Source of the DNA: Rhizohabitans arisaemae
GTDB lineage: Bacteria; Actinomycetota; Actinomycetes; Streptosporangiales; Streptosporangiaceae
Assembly: GCF_025996515.1 (NCBI RefSeq)
Contig: NZ_BLRH01000060.1
Span: forward strand, 496,001-560,000
Direction of reading: 5' to 3'
DNA: 64,000 nucleotides
Part shown: piece after piece, positions 43,666 through 52,635 of the stretch
Layout: every line of letters starts with the position of its first letter
Position numbering within the stretch: the stretch's first letter is position 1
Program-made: the position numbers and the translations under genes
Notes under the pieces: generated by a model
The model's input: the letters and a program-made list of their open reading frames with translations, nothing else
Databases searched by the model: none
What the model was told of the DNA's origin: nothing

Positions 43666-44664
43666 TCAGCGGCGTCGTCGCCTGGCGATCTCGTAAAGTG
43701 CGATTCCGGTGGCCACTCCGGCGTTGAGGGATTCGGCGGCGGCGCGCATGGGGATGCTGACGAGCTGGTCGCAGGAGTTGCGGACGAGGCGGGACAGGCC
43801 TCGGCCTTCTGAGCCGACCACGACGACGAGGGGACCGTCGGCGAGTTGCAGGTCTGCGGCTTCGACCTCGCCGTCGCCGTCGAGGCCGATGACGAAGAGT
43901 CCGGCTTCGCGGTATGCCTCGAGGGCCCGGGTGAGGTTGACGGCTCGGGCGACGGGCATGCTCGCGAGGGTGCCTGCGGAGGTTTTCCAGGCTCCTGCGG
44001 TGACTCCGGCTGAGCGGCGGGAGGGGATGAGCAGGCCGTGGGCGCCGAACGCGGTGGCGGATCTGGCGATGGCGCCGAGGTTGCGTGGGTCGGTGACGCT
44101 GTCGAGGGCGACGATCAGGGGCGGTTCGGCGGCGTCCCGGGCGAAGGTGACGAGATCGTCGGGGTGAGCGTACTCGTAGGGCGGGATCTGGAGCGCGATG
44201 CCTTGGTGGTGTGTGCCGTCGGTGAGCCGGTCGAGCACGGACCGGGCGGATTCCAGGAGGGCGATTCCCCGGTCGGCGGCGAGTTTGATGGCTTCCCGGA
44301 TCCGGTCGTCGTTGTCGATCCGCTGGGCGATGTAGAGCGCGGTGGCGGGGACTTTGGCGCGGAGGGCTTCGACGACGGGGTTGCGGCCGGCGACCATTTC
44401 GGGGGCTTCGCCGGATCGTGTACGGCTTGCGCCGCGTGGCGCCGTACGGCCGCCTTCGGTGGCGCCGTCTCGTGGCGACATGCCGCGGCCCTCGCGGTGT
44501 TCGGCGGTCGCCTTACGGTTGGCGCGCTGCTTGTCCTCGAACCAGTGCCGGTCTGAGGCTTTCGGAGTCGCGCCTTTGCCTTCCAGGCCGCGGCGGACGT
44601 GTCCGCCTGTGCCTTTCGAAGGTCCCTTCTTCTTGGACGGCCGCCGTGGACCCCCTGCTCGCAT
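43666..44664 (-). CDS. rlmB: 23S rRNA (guanosine-2'-O-)-methyltransferase RlmB, TrmH/SpoU family
   Basis: The product is 332 residues from ATG 44664. A long basic N-terminal extension (about 1-85) precedes the substrate-binding domain and the knotted SPOUT domain. Motif 1 is VALDSVTDPRNLGAIARSA, motif 2 VVVVGSEGRGLSRLVR, and motif 3 VSIPMRAAAESLNAGVATGI. It methylates a 23S rRNA guanosine (G2251 in E. coli numbering). It follows cysS by 10 bases and is co-transcribed, a conserved actinobacterial pair. Confidence 0.93.
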   Translation of the reverse strand: MRAGGPRRPSKKKGPSKGTGGHVRRGLEGKGATPKASDRHWFEDKQRANRKATAEHREGRGMSPRDGATEGGRTAPRGASRTRSGEAPEMVAGRNPVVEALRAKVPATALYIAQRIDNDDRIREAIKLAADRGIALLESARSVLDRLTDGTHHQGIALQIPPYEYAHPDDLVTFARDAAEPPLIVALDSVTDPRNLGAIARSATAFGAHGLLIPSRRSAGVTAGAWKTSAGTLASMPVARAVNLTRALEAYREAGLFVIGLDGDGEVEAADLQLADGPLVVVVGSEGRGLSRLVRNSCDQLVSIPMRAAAESLNAGVATGIALYEIARRRRR

Positions 44665-44674
44665 ACGTACGAGC

Positions 44675-46066
44675 CTATCGGTGAATTTCCCAGCGCGGAC
44701 CCTGTGGGGTGTCTTCCACCACAATTCCGGCGGCGGTCAGCTGGTCGCGGATGGCGTCGGCGGCCGCGTAGTCCCGGCGGGCCCGGGCGGCCTGGCGCTG
44801 CTCCAGGGCGACGGAGACGAGGGCGTCGACGGTGCCGCGCAGGTCGTGGGTGGCGGAGCGCCACTGGGGTGAGCCCGGGTCGAGACCGAGCACGTCCATC
44901 ATGGCTCGGGTTTCGGCGAGGTGCCGGGCGACCTGATCCTTGTCGCCGGAGGCGAGCGCGACGTTGCCCTCGCGGACGACGTCGTGGACGGCGGCGACGG
45001 CCTGCGGGACGGCGAGGTCGTCGTTCATCGCGGTGACGAACGCCTCGGGAAGCTCCAAGGCGGGGCTCACGTCGTGGACGACCTCGGTGGCCCGGGTGAC
45101 GAAGCCTTCGATGCGGCGGTAGCCGGCGGCGGCTTCGGTGAGCGCCTCGTCGGAGAAGTCGATGACCGAGCGGTAGTGCGGGGTGGCCAGGTAGTAGCGG
45201 AGCTCGACGGGGCGCACCTTGGCGAGCAGGTCGGGCATCGAGTAGACGTTTCCGACGGATTTGCTCATCTTCTCGCCGCGTACGGTGAGCAGCCCGTTGT
45301 GCACCCAGTAGCGGGCGAACGGGTCGCCGGCCGCGTTGGACTGGGCGATCTCGTTCTCGTGGTGCGGGAAGATCAGGTCCATGCCGCCGCCGTGGATGTC
45401 GAAGGCGGAGCCGAGGTACTTGGTGGCCATCGCCGAGCACTCCAGGTGCCAGCCGGGGCGGCCGGCGCCCCACGGGGTCGGCCAGGTCGGCTCGCCCGGT
45501 TTGGCACCCTTCCAGAGGGCGAAGTCGCGGACGTCGTGCTTGAGACCGTCGGTGTCGGTGTCACCGGCCGCGCGCATGTGGTCGAGTCGCTGGTTGGAGA
45601 GGACGCCGTACCGCTCGACCCAGGAGCGCACGTCGAAGTAGACGTCGCCTCCCGCCGCGTAGGCGTGACCGCGGTCGATCAGGCGCTGCATGAGCTCGAT
45701 CATCTCGGTGACGTGCCCGGTGGCGCGGGGCTCCACGGTCGGCGGCAGGCAGCCGAGGGTGTCGTAGGCCCAGGTGAAGGCGCGCATGTTGTGGTCGGCC
45801 ACGGCGAACCACGGCGTACCGGTCTCCTCCGCCCGCCGGAGGATCTTGTCATCGATGTCGGTGACGTTGCGGCAGAACGCCACCTCGTACCCCAAACGGA
45901 TCAGCCATCGACGCAGAACGTCATAGTTGACACCGGATCGCAGGTGTCCGATGTGCGGGGCCGCCTGGGGGGTGGCACCACACAGGTAGATTCCCACCTT
46001 GCCCTGCTGCAGCGGGACGAATTCCCGGGTGGTCCGCGTGATGGTGTCGTAGAGGTGCAAGCTCAC
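44675..46066 (-). CDS. cysS: Cysteinyl-tRNA synthetase
   Basis: The product is 463 residues with a GTG start. The HIGH motif is in [17 protein letters not shown], the zinc site includes [22 protein letters not shown] and HENEIAQ, and the KMSKS loop is [10 protein letters not shown]. It charges tRNA-Cys. The related mycothiol ligase MshC is excluded by the longer C-terminal domain and by HIRSG-like sequence near the HIGH motif. It is followed by rlmB. Confidence 0.95.
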   Translation of the reverse strand: MSLHLYDTITRTTREFVPLQQGKVGIYLCGATPQAAPHIGHLRSGVNYDVLRRWLIRLGYEVAFCRNVTDIDDKILRRAEETGTPWFAVADHNMRAFTWAYDTLGCLPPTVEPRATGHVTEMIELMQRLIDRGHAYAAGGDVYFDVRSWVERYGVLSNQRLDHMRAAGDTDTDGLKHDVRDFALWKGAKPGEPTWPTPWGAGRPGWHLECSAMATKYLGSAFDIHGGGMDLIFPHHENEIAQSNAAGDPFARYWVHNGLLTVRGEKMSKSVGNVYSMPDLLAKVRPVELRYYLATPHYRSVIDFSDEALTEAAAGYRRIEGFVTRATEVVHDVSPALELPEAFVTAMNDDLAVPQAVAAVHDVVREGNVALASGDKDQVARHLAETRAMMDVLGLDPGSPQWRSATHDLRGTVDALVSVALEQRQAARARRDYAAADAIRDQLTAAGIVVEDTPQGPRWEIHR

Positions 46067-46126
46067 ATACCCAGGCTAGTGCCTCAGACCCCTGCTGTAA
46101 TGCGTACTCGGGATGATCGCGTGGCG

Positions 46127-46516
46127 TCAGCCGTGAACAATCACTTTCTCCGGCGAAACACGGACAATGACCCGTTCCATTTCCGGGGTGTCGAACCGAT
46201 AGGCCTGTCCCATGTACTTCTGTGACAGTTCCTGGATCAATTCCCCCTGCGGGTCGTCGGCCAGGGAGGCCCGCCCGCGCACCTCGATGTACTTGTACGG
46301 GTTCGCCGGGTCGATCACCAGTGCGCTCAGCCGGGGGTCGCGGGCGAGGTTGCCGTACTTGCGGCGGCCCTTCACCGTGGAGAAGAGCAGGTCGTCCCCG
46401 TCCGTTTTCGCCCAGATCACCGAGGTCTGCGGTGACCCGTCCTCGTTGAGGGTCGAGAGCGTGACGAAGTTCTTCGCGTCGAAGAGCGCCCGCGCGTTTG
46501 GGCTGAGCTCGGTCAT
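46127..46516 (-). CDS. PPOX-class F420-dependent oxidoreductase
   Basis: The product is 129 residues. The pyridoxamine-phosphate-oxidase-like split barrel begins with NFVTLSTLNEDGSPQTSVIW, followed by LLFSTVKGRRKYGNLARDPR, the typical phosphate-contacting stretch, and IEVRGRASLADDPQG. This short family uses F420 or FMN in actinobacteria. The substrate is unknown. Confidence 0.85.
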   Translation of the reverse strand: MTELSPNARALFDAKNFVTLSTLNEDGSPQTSVIWAKTDGDDLLFSTVKGRRKYGNLARDPRLSALVIDPANPYKYIEVRGRASLADDPQGELIQELSQKYMGQAYRFDTPEMERVIVRVSPEKVIVHG

Positions 46517-46678
46517 GGTCTCCCCCTAGTGATCCCCGAAGGGCACGCCTGCCATCACCGCAGGTCACACGCCCGAGTCAGGTCATTTCCACTTCCCTCT
46601 GCAACAAACTCGATACAGATTGAGATATCGCGACACGCATAGCCAAAAGGTCTCGGTTGCCCGGCCCCTGGTGGAAGC

Positions 46679-47686
46679 GTGAGTAGGCTCGCAGGCGTTA
46701 TGGACGCGAATCCCCCTTCGTCCACGATTCAGCGCCTGGCTCTCGCCCTCGTCGGTCTCGGAGTGAGCGCACTGGCCGTGGCCGCCTGCATTGTCTCGTT
46801 CGACAGCCTCCGTGCCCTCGCCCTCGCCGGCGAAGCCCGCCCCGACCTGGCCTTCCTCTATCCCGCCGCCTTCGACGCGCTTCTCGGCGTCGCCCTGATC
46901 ACGGTCGTGGTCGTCCGGACCGGTTCGCTGCCGATCCGCATCCAGGCGTGGTTCGTCCTCATCCTGATGTTCGCCACCGCGGTCTCCGCGAGCGTCTACA
47001 GCTCACTCGGCGGCGTGGCGAGCGCACCGCCGGGGCCGGTCGTCGTCGCGGTCCTCCCCTGGGTGCTGCTCGCGGTCGGCCTCTGGCTGTGGCTCCTCAT
47101 GTTCCGCCACGTTCGACCGGTGCGTTCCGCCTCGACCGGCATCGAGGACATCGTGCCCTTCGACCCCGAGCCCGTCCCGATCCCGGTCACGGCACCCGAT
47201 CTTCCCGCGGTGCCCGTACCGACGCTTGAAGTGGATAAATCCCCTCTTCCTTCGCCGATCTGGGACCGTCCGCCGTCGAAACCCGAAGATCCGCCAAACG
47301 TCTACTTCGCCCATGTCTGGCCGGATGTCAAAGTCGCCCCGTACCCCGAGGAGCCGTCGGAGCCGCATGAGGAGAAGGACCCGATCGTCTGGGCCGGGGA
47401 GCCGCTACCGGCGCTGCACGAGGCCGCGGAACCGACCTCGCAGAACCCCGATCTCATCCCTTACCCGGATGAATCCGCCCGGGAGCCGGCTGTGGAGCAG
47501 GCCGACGAGCCACCGAGTCCACCCGGGGACGAGGCGGCGACCTCCCCGGTGAACCTGCTCCCCGCGCCGACCCCGGAGCCCGTCGAACCGGATGTGGAGG
47601 AGCCGGTACGGCGCCACACGCCGGACGCCCCGGGCAAACCCCCGCTGGAGCGGGTCCGAAGCTCCCCCGTCCCTCCCCTGGACTGA
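46679..47686 (+). CDS. DUF2637-like membrane protein with proline-rich C terminus
   Basis: The product is 335 residues. Four hydrophobic segments lie in the first 145 residues (about 20-40, 55-80, 85-105 and 120-142), matching DUF2637-type proteins, which are seen with conjugation (Spd) and regulation in actinobacteria. The rest (150-335) is rich in proline and glutamate (PEDPPNVYFAHVWPDVKVAP), with no domain. The start may be GTG 46679 or ATG 46700. Confidence 0.7.
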   Translation: MSRLAGVMDANPPSSTIQRLALALVGLGVSALAVAACIVSFDSLRALALAGEARPDLAFLYPAAFDALLGVALITVVVVRTGSLPIRIQAWFVLILMFATAVSASVYSSLGGVASAPPGPVVVAVLPWVLLAVGLWLWLLMFRHVRPVRSASTGIEDIVPFDPEPVPIPVTAPDLPAVPVPTLEVDKSPLPSPIWDRPPSKPEDPPNVYFAHVWPDVKVAPYPEEPSEPHEEKDPIVWAGEPLPALHEAAEPTSQNPDLIPYPDESAREPAVEQADEPPSPPGDEAATSPVNLLPAPTPEPVEPDVEEPVRRHTPDAPGKPPLERVRSSPVPPLD

Positions 47687-47787
47687 CCACACAAGCGTCT
47701 GTACGGCTTCCAAGCGGCCCGCTCCTGTCTCGAGGGCAGGGGCGGGAAACAGCCGACGAGGCTGAAGGGACGGGCTCAAAACGGTGT

Positions 47788-47825
47788 GGGCGGCGACTCA
47801 GTCCGCGCCGGATGAGTCGCCGCCC
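47788..47825 (+). terminator. Terminator after the DUF2637-like gene
   Basis: GGGCGGCGACTCA (47788-47800) pairs perfectly with TGAGTCGCCGCCC (47813-47825), giving a 13-bp stem followed by TTCTC, 101 bases past the stop codon. Confidence 0.75.
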
Positions 47826-47953
47826 TTCTCAGGTGAAGGGGTGTGCCCTTCCCGAGTCTGACTACATCCCACTACCGGGCATACACGGCGAAGGGTGTGG
47901 GAATGCAGATTCACCATAAGTGACGCTGCAAATAGGTAAAAGGTTGCGCGAAA

Positions 47954-48436
47954 TCAGCGGGAAATCGTGCGCATGACGAGCGCCGTCGCGATGGCGGCCA
48001 CACCTTCGCCGCGACCGGTCAGACCGAGACCGTCCGTGGTGGTGCCCGCGACGGTGACCGGCGCCCCCACCGCCTCGGAGAGGGCCTGCTCGGCCTCGGT
48101 CCTCCGAGGAGCGAGCCTCGGCCGATTGCCGATCACCTGTATCGCGATGTTCCCGATTGCGAATCCGGCCTCCCGCACTTTACGGGAGGCCTCCGCCAGC
48201 AGTATCGTGCCCGAGGCACCCTTCCAACGGGGATCGGCCGTGCCGAACAGTCCGCCGAGGTCACCTAGGCCGCTGGCTGAAAGCAGGGCGTCGCACGCGG
48301 CGTGAGCGGCCGCGTCTCCGTCCGAGTGGCCTGCGAGCCCGTCCTCTCCAGGCCAGTGCAGACCGGCCAAATAGAGTGAACGTCCCGATTGAAACGGGTG
48401 AACGTCGACTCCGACGCCCACCTGTGGCATCGACAT
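47954..48436 (-). CDS. ispF: 2-C-methyl-D-erythritol 2,4-cyclodiphosphate synthase
   Basis: The product is 160 residues from ATG 48436; two more start codons (TTG 48442, ATG 48430) are close by. [10 protein letters not shown] holds the metal-binding Asp and His, [20 protein letters not shown] the second His, and [19 protein letters not shown] is the C-terminal signature. It forms the cyclodiphosphate intermediate of the MEP isoprenoid pathway. The start region overlaps or abuts the carD stop, so the two are translated together. Confidence 0.94.
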   Translation of the reverse strand: MSMPQVGVGVDVHPFQSGRSLYLAGLHWPGEDGLAGHSDGDAAAHAACDALLSASGLGDLGGLFGTADPRWKGASGTILLAEASRKVREAGFAIGNIAIQVIGNRPRLAPRRTEAEQALSEAVGAPVTVAGTTTDGLGLTGRGEGVAAIATALVMRTISR

Positions 48437-48438
48437 GC

Positions 48439-48924
48439 TCAAGAGGAGGCGAGCACCTCGTCGAGCAGGGCTTCCGCCTTGTCTTCGTTCGTCTTCTCCG
48501 CCAGCGCCAGTTCACTGACGAGTATCTGGCGAGCCTTGGCCAGCATCCGCTTTTCACCGGCGGACAGGCCGCGCTCCTTGTCGCGACGCCAGAGATCGCG
48601 GACTACTTCCGCGACCTTGTTGACGTCGCCGGAGGCAAGCTTTTCGAGATTCGCCTTGTAGCGACGAGACCAGTTGGTGGGCTCTTCGGTGTGCGGCGCG
48701 CGAAGCACGTCGAACACCTTCTCAAGCCCCTCTTGACCTACGACATCACGTACACCGACGAGTTCGGCGTTGTCCGAAGGCACTCGAACGGTAAGGTCGC
48801 CCTTGTCGACCTTCAAGACCAGGTAGATCTTGTCCTCACCCTTGATGGTGCGAGTCTCGATGGCTTCGATCCGAGCAGCCCCATGGTGGGGGTAGACGAC
48901 GGTGTCGCCGACCTGGAAAGTCAT
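48439..48924 (-). CDS. carD: CarD-family transcriptional regulator
   Basis: The product is 161 residues. The Tudor-like RNA polymerase-interacting domain ([36 protein letters not shown]) is followed by the helical DNA-binding part with the conserved tryptophan in [13 protein letters not shown] and [20 protein letters not shown]. CarD binds the polymerase beta subunit and stabilises open complexes. It forms an operon with ispF. Confidence 0.95.
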   Translation of the reverse strand: MTFQVGDTVVYPHHGAARIEAIETRTIKGEDKIYLVLKVDKGDLTVRVPSDNAELVGVRDVVGQEGLEKVFDVLRAPHTEEPTNWSRRYKANLEKLASGDVNKVAEVVRDLWRRDKERGLSAGEKRMLAKARQILVSELALAEKTNEDKAEALLDEVLASS

Positions 48925-49182
48925 GTGACAAGTACCCCTTCCGCTGGTTCAAGGGTACCACGCCCTTCTCGCCCCTCGAAACAGCGAAAAGGACATAAGT
49001 GCAGGTCAAGACGGCAACTTATCACTTGACAGGTGCCCGACTTGATGCTGTCGCCCCACTCAAACCGTCATCGAATCGAGATCGAAACGGCTGGCCGACC
49101 AACCCGCTGTGTGCTGTCCGACACGTGCTGTTCATACTTAAAAGATCCCGCCGTCATTAACCTGACCTGGGAGGTAACTATC

Positions 49183-49851
49183 GTGAACGGTCCACATCAT
49201 GATGACTCAGGTCTACCTCCCATTCATATCGAAATCCCAGATGACGCGCGCGAGCTCGAACCCGAGGTCCGCGCCTACCAGCGGGAGCTCCGCCATCGCC
49301 GGCGGGCCGACCGGCTGCGGCACCTCCGTGAGCGCATCGGCGTCAAGGGACCGATCGGGCCGATCGTCGCCACGGTGGCCCTTCTGATCGCGATCTCCGC
49401 GACGATGTTGATCACCTTCACCCCCAAGCAGGGCAACCCGGTGACCACCACCCGGACCGGCCAGAAACCGCCCGATCTCCAGCTCCGCATGGGCGCCTCA
49501 AACGTCTGGGTGCGTCACCTGCGGCCCGCCGTGCTCTTCCTGGTCCCGCCGGACTGTCGATGCGACCCCGTCATCGACGACCTGCGGACGCAGGCCCACG
49601 CCGAGGGGATCCCGTTCTACCTCGTCACCCGGCACCCGTTGAGCCGCCCCGGCACCACGGTGATCAGCGACCCGTCCGGGCGGATCGTCACCGCCTACCC
49701 GCGCACCGGGCCCACGGCGGTCTTCATCCACAGTGACGGGGTGGTCGGCGCCATTCTCCACAATCTCCACACGAAACGATCCCTCAGCGGACAGCTGCGG
49801 CGTCTGCGCCTGCCGTGGGCCCCCGTCATGACCGCGGTCACGCCGAGCTGA
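49183..49851 (+). CDS. Membrane-anchored protein with thioredoxin-like extracytoplasmic domain
   Basis: The product is 222 residues from GTG 49183, 8 bases after GGGAGG. A cytoplasmic basic region (HRRRADRLRHLRERIG) precedes one membrane helix (about 63-85). The outside domain has VLFLVPPDCRCDPVIDDLR and TTVISDPSGRIVTAYPRTGP, which recall a thioredoxin fold with a C-R-C motif in place of C-x-x-C. Function is unknown. It is divergent from carD. Confidence 0.65.
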   Translation: MNGPHHDDSGLPPIHIEIPDDARELEPEVRAYQRELRHRRRADRLRHLRERIGVKGPIGPIVATVALLIAISATMLITFTPKQGNPVTTTRTGQKPPDLQLRMGASNVWVRHLRPAVLFLVPPDCRCDPVIDDLRTQAHAEGIPFYLVTRHPLSRPGTTVISDPSGRIVTAYPRTGPTAVFIHSDGVVGAILHNLHTKRSLSGQLRRLRLPWAPVMTAVTPS

Positions 49852-49956
49852 CCCGACGCGCATGCCGAATCGCACGGCCCGGTCACAGACCATCCCCCCA
49901 GCACGGCTATCTTGTCTGATGGTGTTCCCCTACCCTCAGCGAGGAGAAATCCAGCC

Positions 49957-50544
49957 GTGTTCCGCCCCAGCCGACGCACCGGTAGCCGTCGTGGCGCCAT
50001 CGCCATCGCCGCAGCCCTCGTAGTCGCTCCGGCGCTGGCCGGTTGCGGCGCGGGGTTCGACGCCCAAACCCTGAAGCCGTACCACCCGACGGAAGGTGCC
50101 AACAAGGTGGAGCGCGGGATCAGCGTGCTCAACGCCTTCATTCTCGGCCCCACCCCCGGACAGACGCACACCGCCGGATCACCCATCCCGGTCTACCTGA
50201 CCGTGATCAACAAGAGCGGTGCCGACGACCGGTTCACCGTGGCCGGCGCCGAGAAGACCGGCTCGCCGAGCGCCCCCATCACCGCGCCCGTGGAGAAGCC
50301 GGTGAGCGTCGGCGCGCAGAGTTTCGAGGTCTTCCTCGCCGGTGCGCCCGCCCACCGTGGCGGTGAGTCCTCGCAGCTCACCCTGAACTTCGAGAAGGCA
50401 GGGCAGATCACCCTGCACGTTCCGGTGATCCCGCGGAGCCGCGAGTTCGCCACCTTCCCGCCACTGCCCGGCGCGCCCTCGCCCGTACCGAGCCCGACGC
50501 CGTCGGCCACCCCCACCGCCGAGGCCACCGAAGCCGCGCACTAA
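49957..50544 (+). CDS. Lipoprotein of PCu(A)C/DUF461-like type, without copper ligands
   Basis: The product is 195 residues from GTG 49957, after GAGGAG. A lipoprotein signal has lipobox LAGC with the lipidated cysteine at residue 30. The immunoglobulin-like domain (YLTVINKSGADDRFTVAGAE, FEKAGQITLHVPV) resembles PCu(A)C copper chaperones. Their methionine ligands are absent, since no internal methionine exists. A proline/threonine-rich tail ends the protein. It follows the thioredoxin-like gene by 105 bases. Confidence 0.75.
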   Translation: MFRPSRRTGSRRGAIAIAAALVVAPALAGCGAGFDAQTLKPYHPTEGANKVERGISVLNAFILGPTPGQTHTAGSPIPVYLTVINKSGADDRFTVAGAEKTGSPSAPITAPVEKPVSVGAQSFEVFLAGAPAHRGGESSQLTLNFEKAGQITLHVPVIPRSREFATFPPLPGAPSPVPSPTPSATPTAEATEAAH

Positions 50545-50557
50545 GGCTTTGCCCGTC

Positions 50558-50590
50558 AAGGACGCCGTCTCTCCAGTGGACGGCGTCCTT
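50558..50590 (+). terminator. Intrinsic terminator after the lipoprotein gene
   Basis: AAGGACGCCGTC (50558-50569) pairs perfectly with GACGGCGTCCTT (50579-50590), and the stem is followed by TT. It starts 14 bases past the stop codon. Confidence 0.88.
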
Positions 50591-50640
50591 TTCCATGTGT
50601 ACGGCCGACACAGCGGGCCGGTCACAGTCAACCCTCACCT

Positions 50641-50853
50641 CGTACAGGTGATCGTTGCGCTCTGCGCTCCCTCCGCGGTGCATACACCGCAACGATCACC
50701 GGGGTACGGGCCGCGCCGGACCGATCCCGGCGACATCCCCGGCCCAAGCGACCCCACCCGTACACCGTTCGCATGATCGTCGCGCTCTGCGACCCCTGCG
50801 CGGCGCGCACACCGCAACGATCACCCGGGGATACGGGTTGCGCCGAACCGAGC
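50641..50853 (+). repeat. Two tandem ~125-bp palindrome-bearing repeats
   Basis: Each unit begins near CGTACA, contains GATCGT(T/C)GCG...CGCAACGATC arms (50650-50659 with 50688-50697; 50775-50784 with 50813-50822), and ends in GGG(G)(A)TACGGG(C/T)(C/T)GCGCCG(G/A)ACC. The arms of copies 1 and 2 are 125 bases apart. Copy 1 has a perfect 10-bp stem; copy 2 has one G-T type change. No credible gene is present. Confidence 0.8.
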
Positions 50854-51105
50854 TTGAGGGAGGGGCGCTCGATTCCGTACGGCGGAAGAGTCGCTGACCG
50901 GGCCGGCCTTGGTGGCGTCCCGGTTTGAGGGGATGTGCGGTTCCGTACGGCCGAGGTGGCGCACGCCTGCCCCTTCCGGACAACGCGTCTTCTCCGGGTA
51001 CGGCTGACGCCGTGTCGGCCGTACAGTCCTCTCAAATCCGCTCAGGCACCCACGCATGGCCGTACAACCCCATCAACCGACATGTCGCCACACCAGGCGA
51101 GCCGG
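50854..51105. other. Intergenic region with short CCGTACGGC-centred repeats
   Basis: Two related phrases, ATTCCGTACGGCGGAAGAG (near 50870) and GTTCCGTACGGCCGAGGTG (near 50941), and a further CGGCCGTACAG near 51020 are the only structure noticed. No gene is supported. Confidence 0.5.
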
Positions 51106-51933
51106 TCAGGGAATCGGGTGGAAACAGGTGATCTGGAAGGAGGCGGTCTCCTCGACGGTGCCGGGGAGGGCCTTGATCCGCTCGGCTAGCACGGCGGGGT
51201 CGGTGTGCCAGGCGCTCGGCCCCATGGCGACGATCGCGGTGACCTCCTCCCGGCCGAGCTTGAGCGGGACCTCCAGGGTCTTCGCGCCGGCGGAGGTGAA
51301 GTGTCCGGCCAGGGTGTCGCCGACCCTGGTCTCCTTGTGTTCGTCGACGGTGAGCAGGCCCAGCGTCTCGACGAGTCCCCGCAGGTGCCTCGGGGTGGGG
51401 GTGACCACGACGAGGACGCCGGAGGGCTGGAGCACCCGGTGGAACTCGGCGCCGTTGCGTGGGGCGAAGACGTTCAGCACGGCCGCCGCGGACGCCGTAC
51501 GGACGGGGAGTGGTCGCCAGACGTCGGCGACGACGGCCCCGATGCGCTCGTGGGCCCGGGCGGCGCGCCGGAGGGCGTACTTGGAGCTGTCGACGGCGAG
51601 ACCGATCCGTCCGGGACGGTCCCGGAGGACGGCGCTCAGGTAGTAGCCGGTGCCGGCCCCCGCGTCGACGATCAGCCCGTGTTCGGGGAGCCCGGCGGTG
51701 AGCGCTTCGGCGAGGGGCGCGTAGTGGCCCGCGTTGAGGAAGCCCTCCCGCGCGGCCACCATGGGGGCGGTGTCGCCGGTTCCGGCTCCACGCTCGGGGC
51801 CGCGCAGGTTGACGTACCCCTGCCGGGCGACGTCGAAGACGTGCCCGCCCGCGCAGCGGACCGATTCGCCGGCGAGGGTCGTCTCGGATCCGCAGACCGG
51901 GCAGATCAGGTACGGGATGACGTCGCGCAGCAT
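51106..51933 (-). CDS. 23S rRNA (guanine-N1-)-methyltransferase, RlmA/TlrB family
   Basis: The product is 275 residues. An N-terminal zinc ribbon (PYLICPVCGSETTL and SVRCAGGHVFDVARQGYVNL) supplies Cys and His ligands. A class I methyltransferase domain has HGLIVDAGAGTGYYLSAVL and a later VVVVTPTPRHLRGL. The family methylates G745 or G748 in helix 35 of 23S rRNA, and TlrB-type members give tylosin or mycinamicin resistance. Which position it modifies cannot be told from sequence. It is close to the regX3 end. Confidence 0.88.
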   Translation of the reverse strand: MLRDVIPYLICPVCGSETTLAGESVRCAGGHVFDVARQGYVNLRGPERGAGTGDTAPMVAAREGFLNAGHYAPLAEALTAGLPEHGLIVDAGAGTGYYLSAVLRDRPGRIGLAVDSSKYALRRAARAHERIGAVVADVWRPLPVRTASAAAVLNVFAPRNGAEFHRVLQPSGVLVVVTPTPRHLRGLVETLGLLTVDEHKETRVGDTLAGHFTSAGAKTLEVPLKLGREEVTAIVAMGPSAWHTDPAVLAERIKALPGTVEETASFQITCFHPIP

Positions 51934-51945
51934 ACGTCCATGATG

Positions 51946-52635
51946 TCAGCCCTCGGCGGGATCGAACTTGTAGCCGAGTCCGCGGACGGTGAGGATGTGC
52001 CGGGGGCTGGAGGGGTCGGATTCGATCTTGGCGCGGAGCCGTTTGACGTGCACGTCGAGGGTCTTGGTGTCCCCCACGTAGTCGGCGCCCCAGACCCGGT
52101 CGATCAGCTGGCCTCGGGTGAGTACCCGCCCGGCGTTGCGCAGGAGCACTTCGAGCAGCTCGAACTCCTTCAGCGGCAGCTGGATCGGCCTGCCGGAGAC
52201 GGCGACGGTGTGCCGGTCGACGTCCATCCGGACCGGACCGGCGGCGAGCACGCCGAGCCCGCTCTCCTGTTCGTCGCCCCGGCGCCGCAGGACCGCCCGG
52301 ATCCGCGCGACGAGCTCCCGCGAGGAGAACGGCTTGGTCACGTAGTCGTCGGCGCCGAGCTCCAGCCCGACCACCTTGTCGATCTCGCTGTCCTTCGCGG
52401 TGAGCATGATCACCGGGACTTTGGACTTCATCCGCAGCGCCCGGCACACCTCGGTCCCGGGCAGCCCGGGAAGCATCAGGTCGAGCAGGATGAGATCGGC
52501 GCCGGACCGGTCGAAGGTCTCCAGCGCGTCCGGGCCGGTCGCGGCGACCGCCACCTCGAAGCCCTCCTTGCGCAGCATGTAGGAGAGGGCGTCGGAGAAC
52601 GACTCCTCGTCCTCCACGACGAGTACGCGGGTCAC
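51946..52635 (-). CDS. regX3: Phosphate-regulon response regulator (RegX3/PhoP type)
   Basis: The product is 229 residues. The receiver has TRVLVVEDEESFSDAL, the phosphorylated Asp in LILLDLMLPGLPG, and VIMLTAKDSEIDKVVGLELG. The OmpR-type winged helix has LPLKEFELLEVLLRNAGRVL and TKTLDVHVKRLRAKIE. Its 5' end overlaps the senX3 stop by 4 bases. Orthologues control the Pho regulon by binding PHO boxes, and one is found at 53863-53895. Confidence 0.93.
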   Translation of the reverse strand: MTRVLVVEDEESFSDALSYMLRKEGFEVAVAATGPDALETFDRSGADLILLDLMLPGLPGTEVCRALRMKSKVPVIMLTAKDSEIDKVVGLELGADDYVTKPFSSRELVARIRAVLRRRGDEQESGLGVLAAGPVRMDVDRHTVAVSGRPIQLPLKEFELLEVLLRNAGRVLTRGQLIDRVWGADYVGDTKTLDVHVKRLRAKIESDPSSPRHILTVRGLGYKFDPAEG

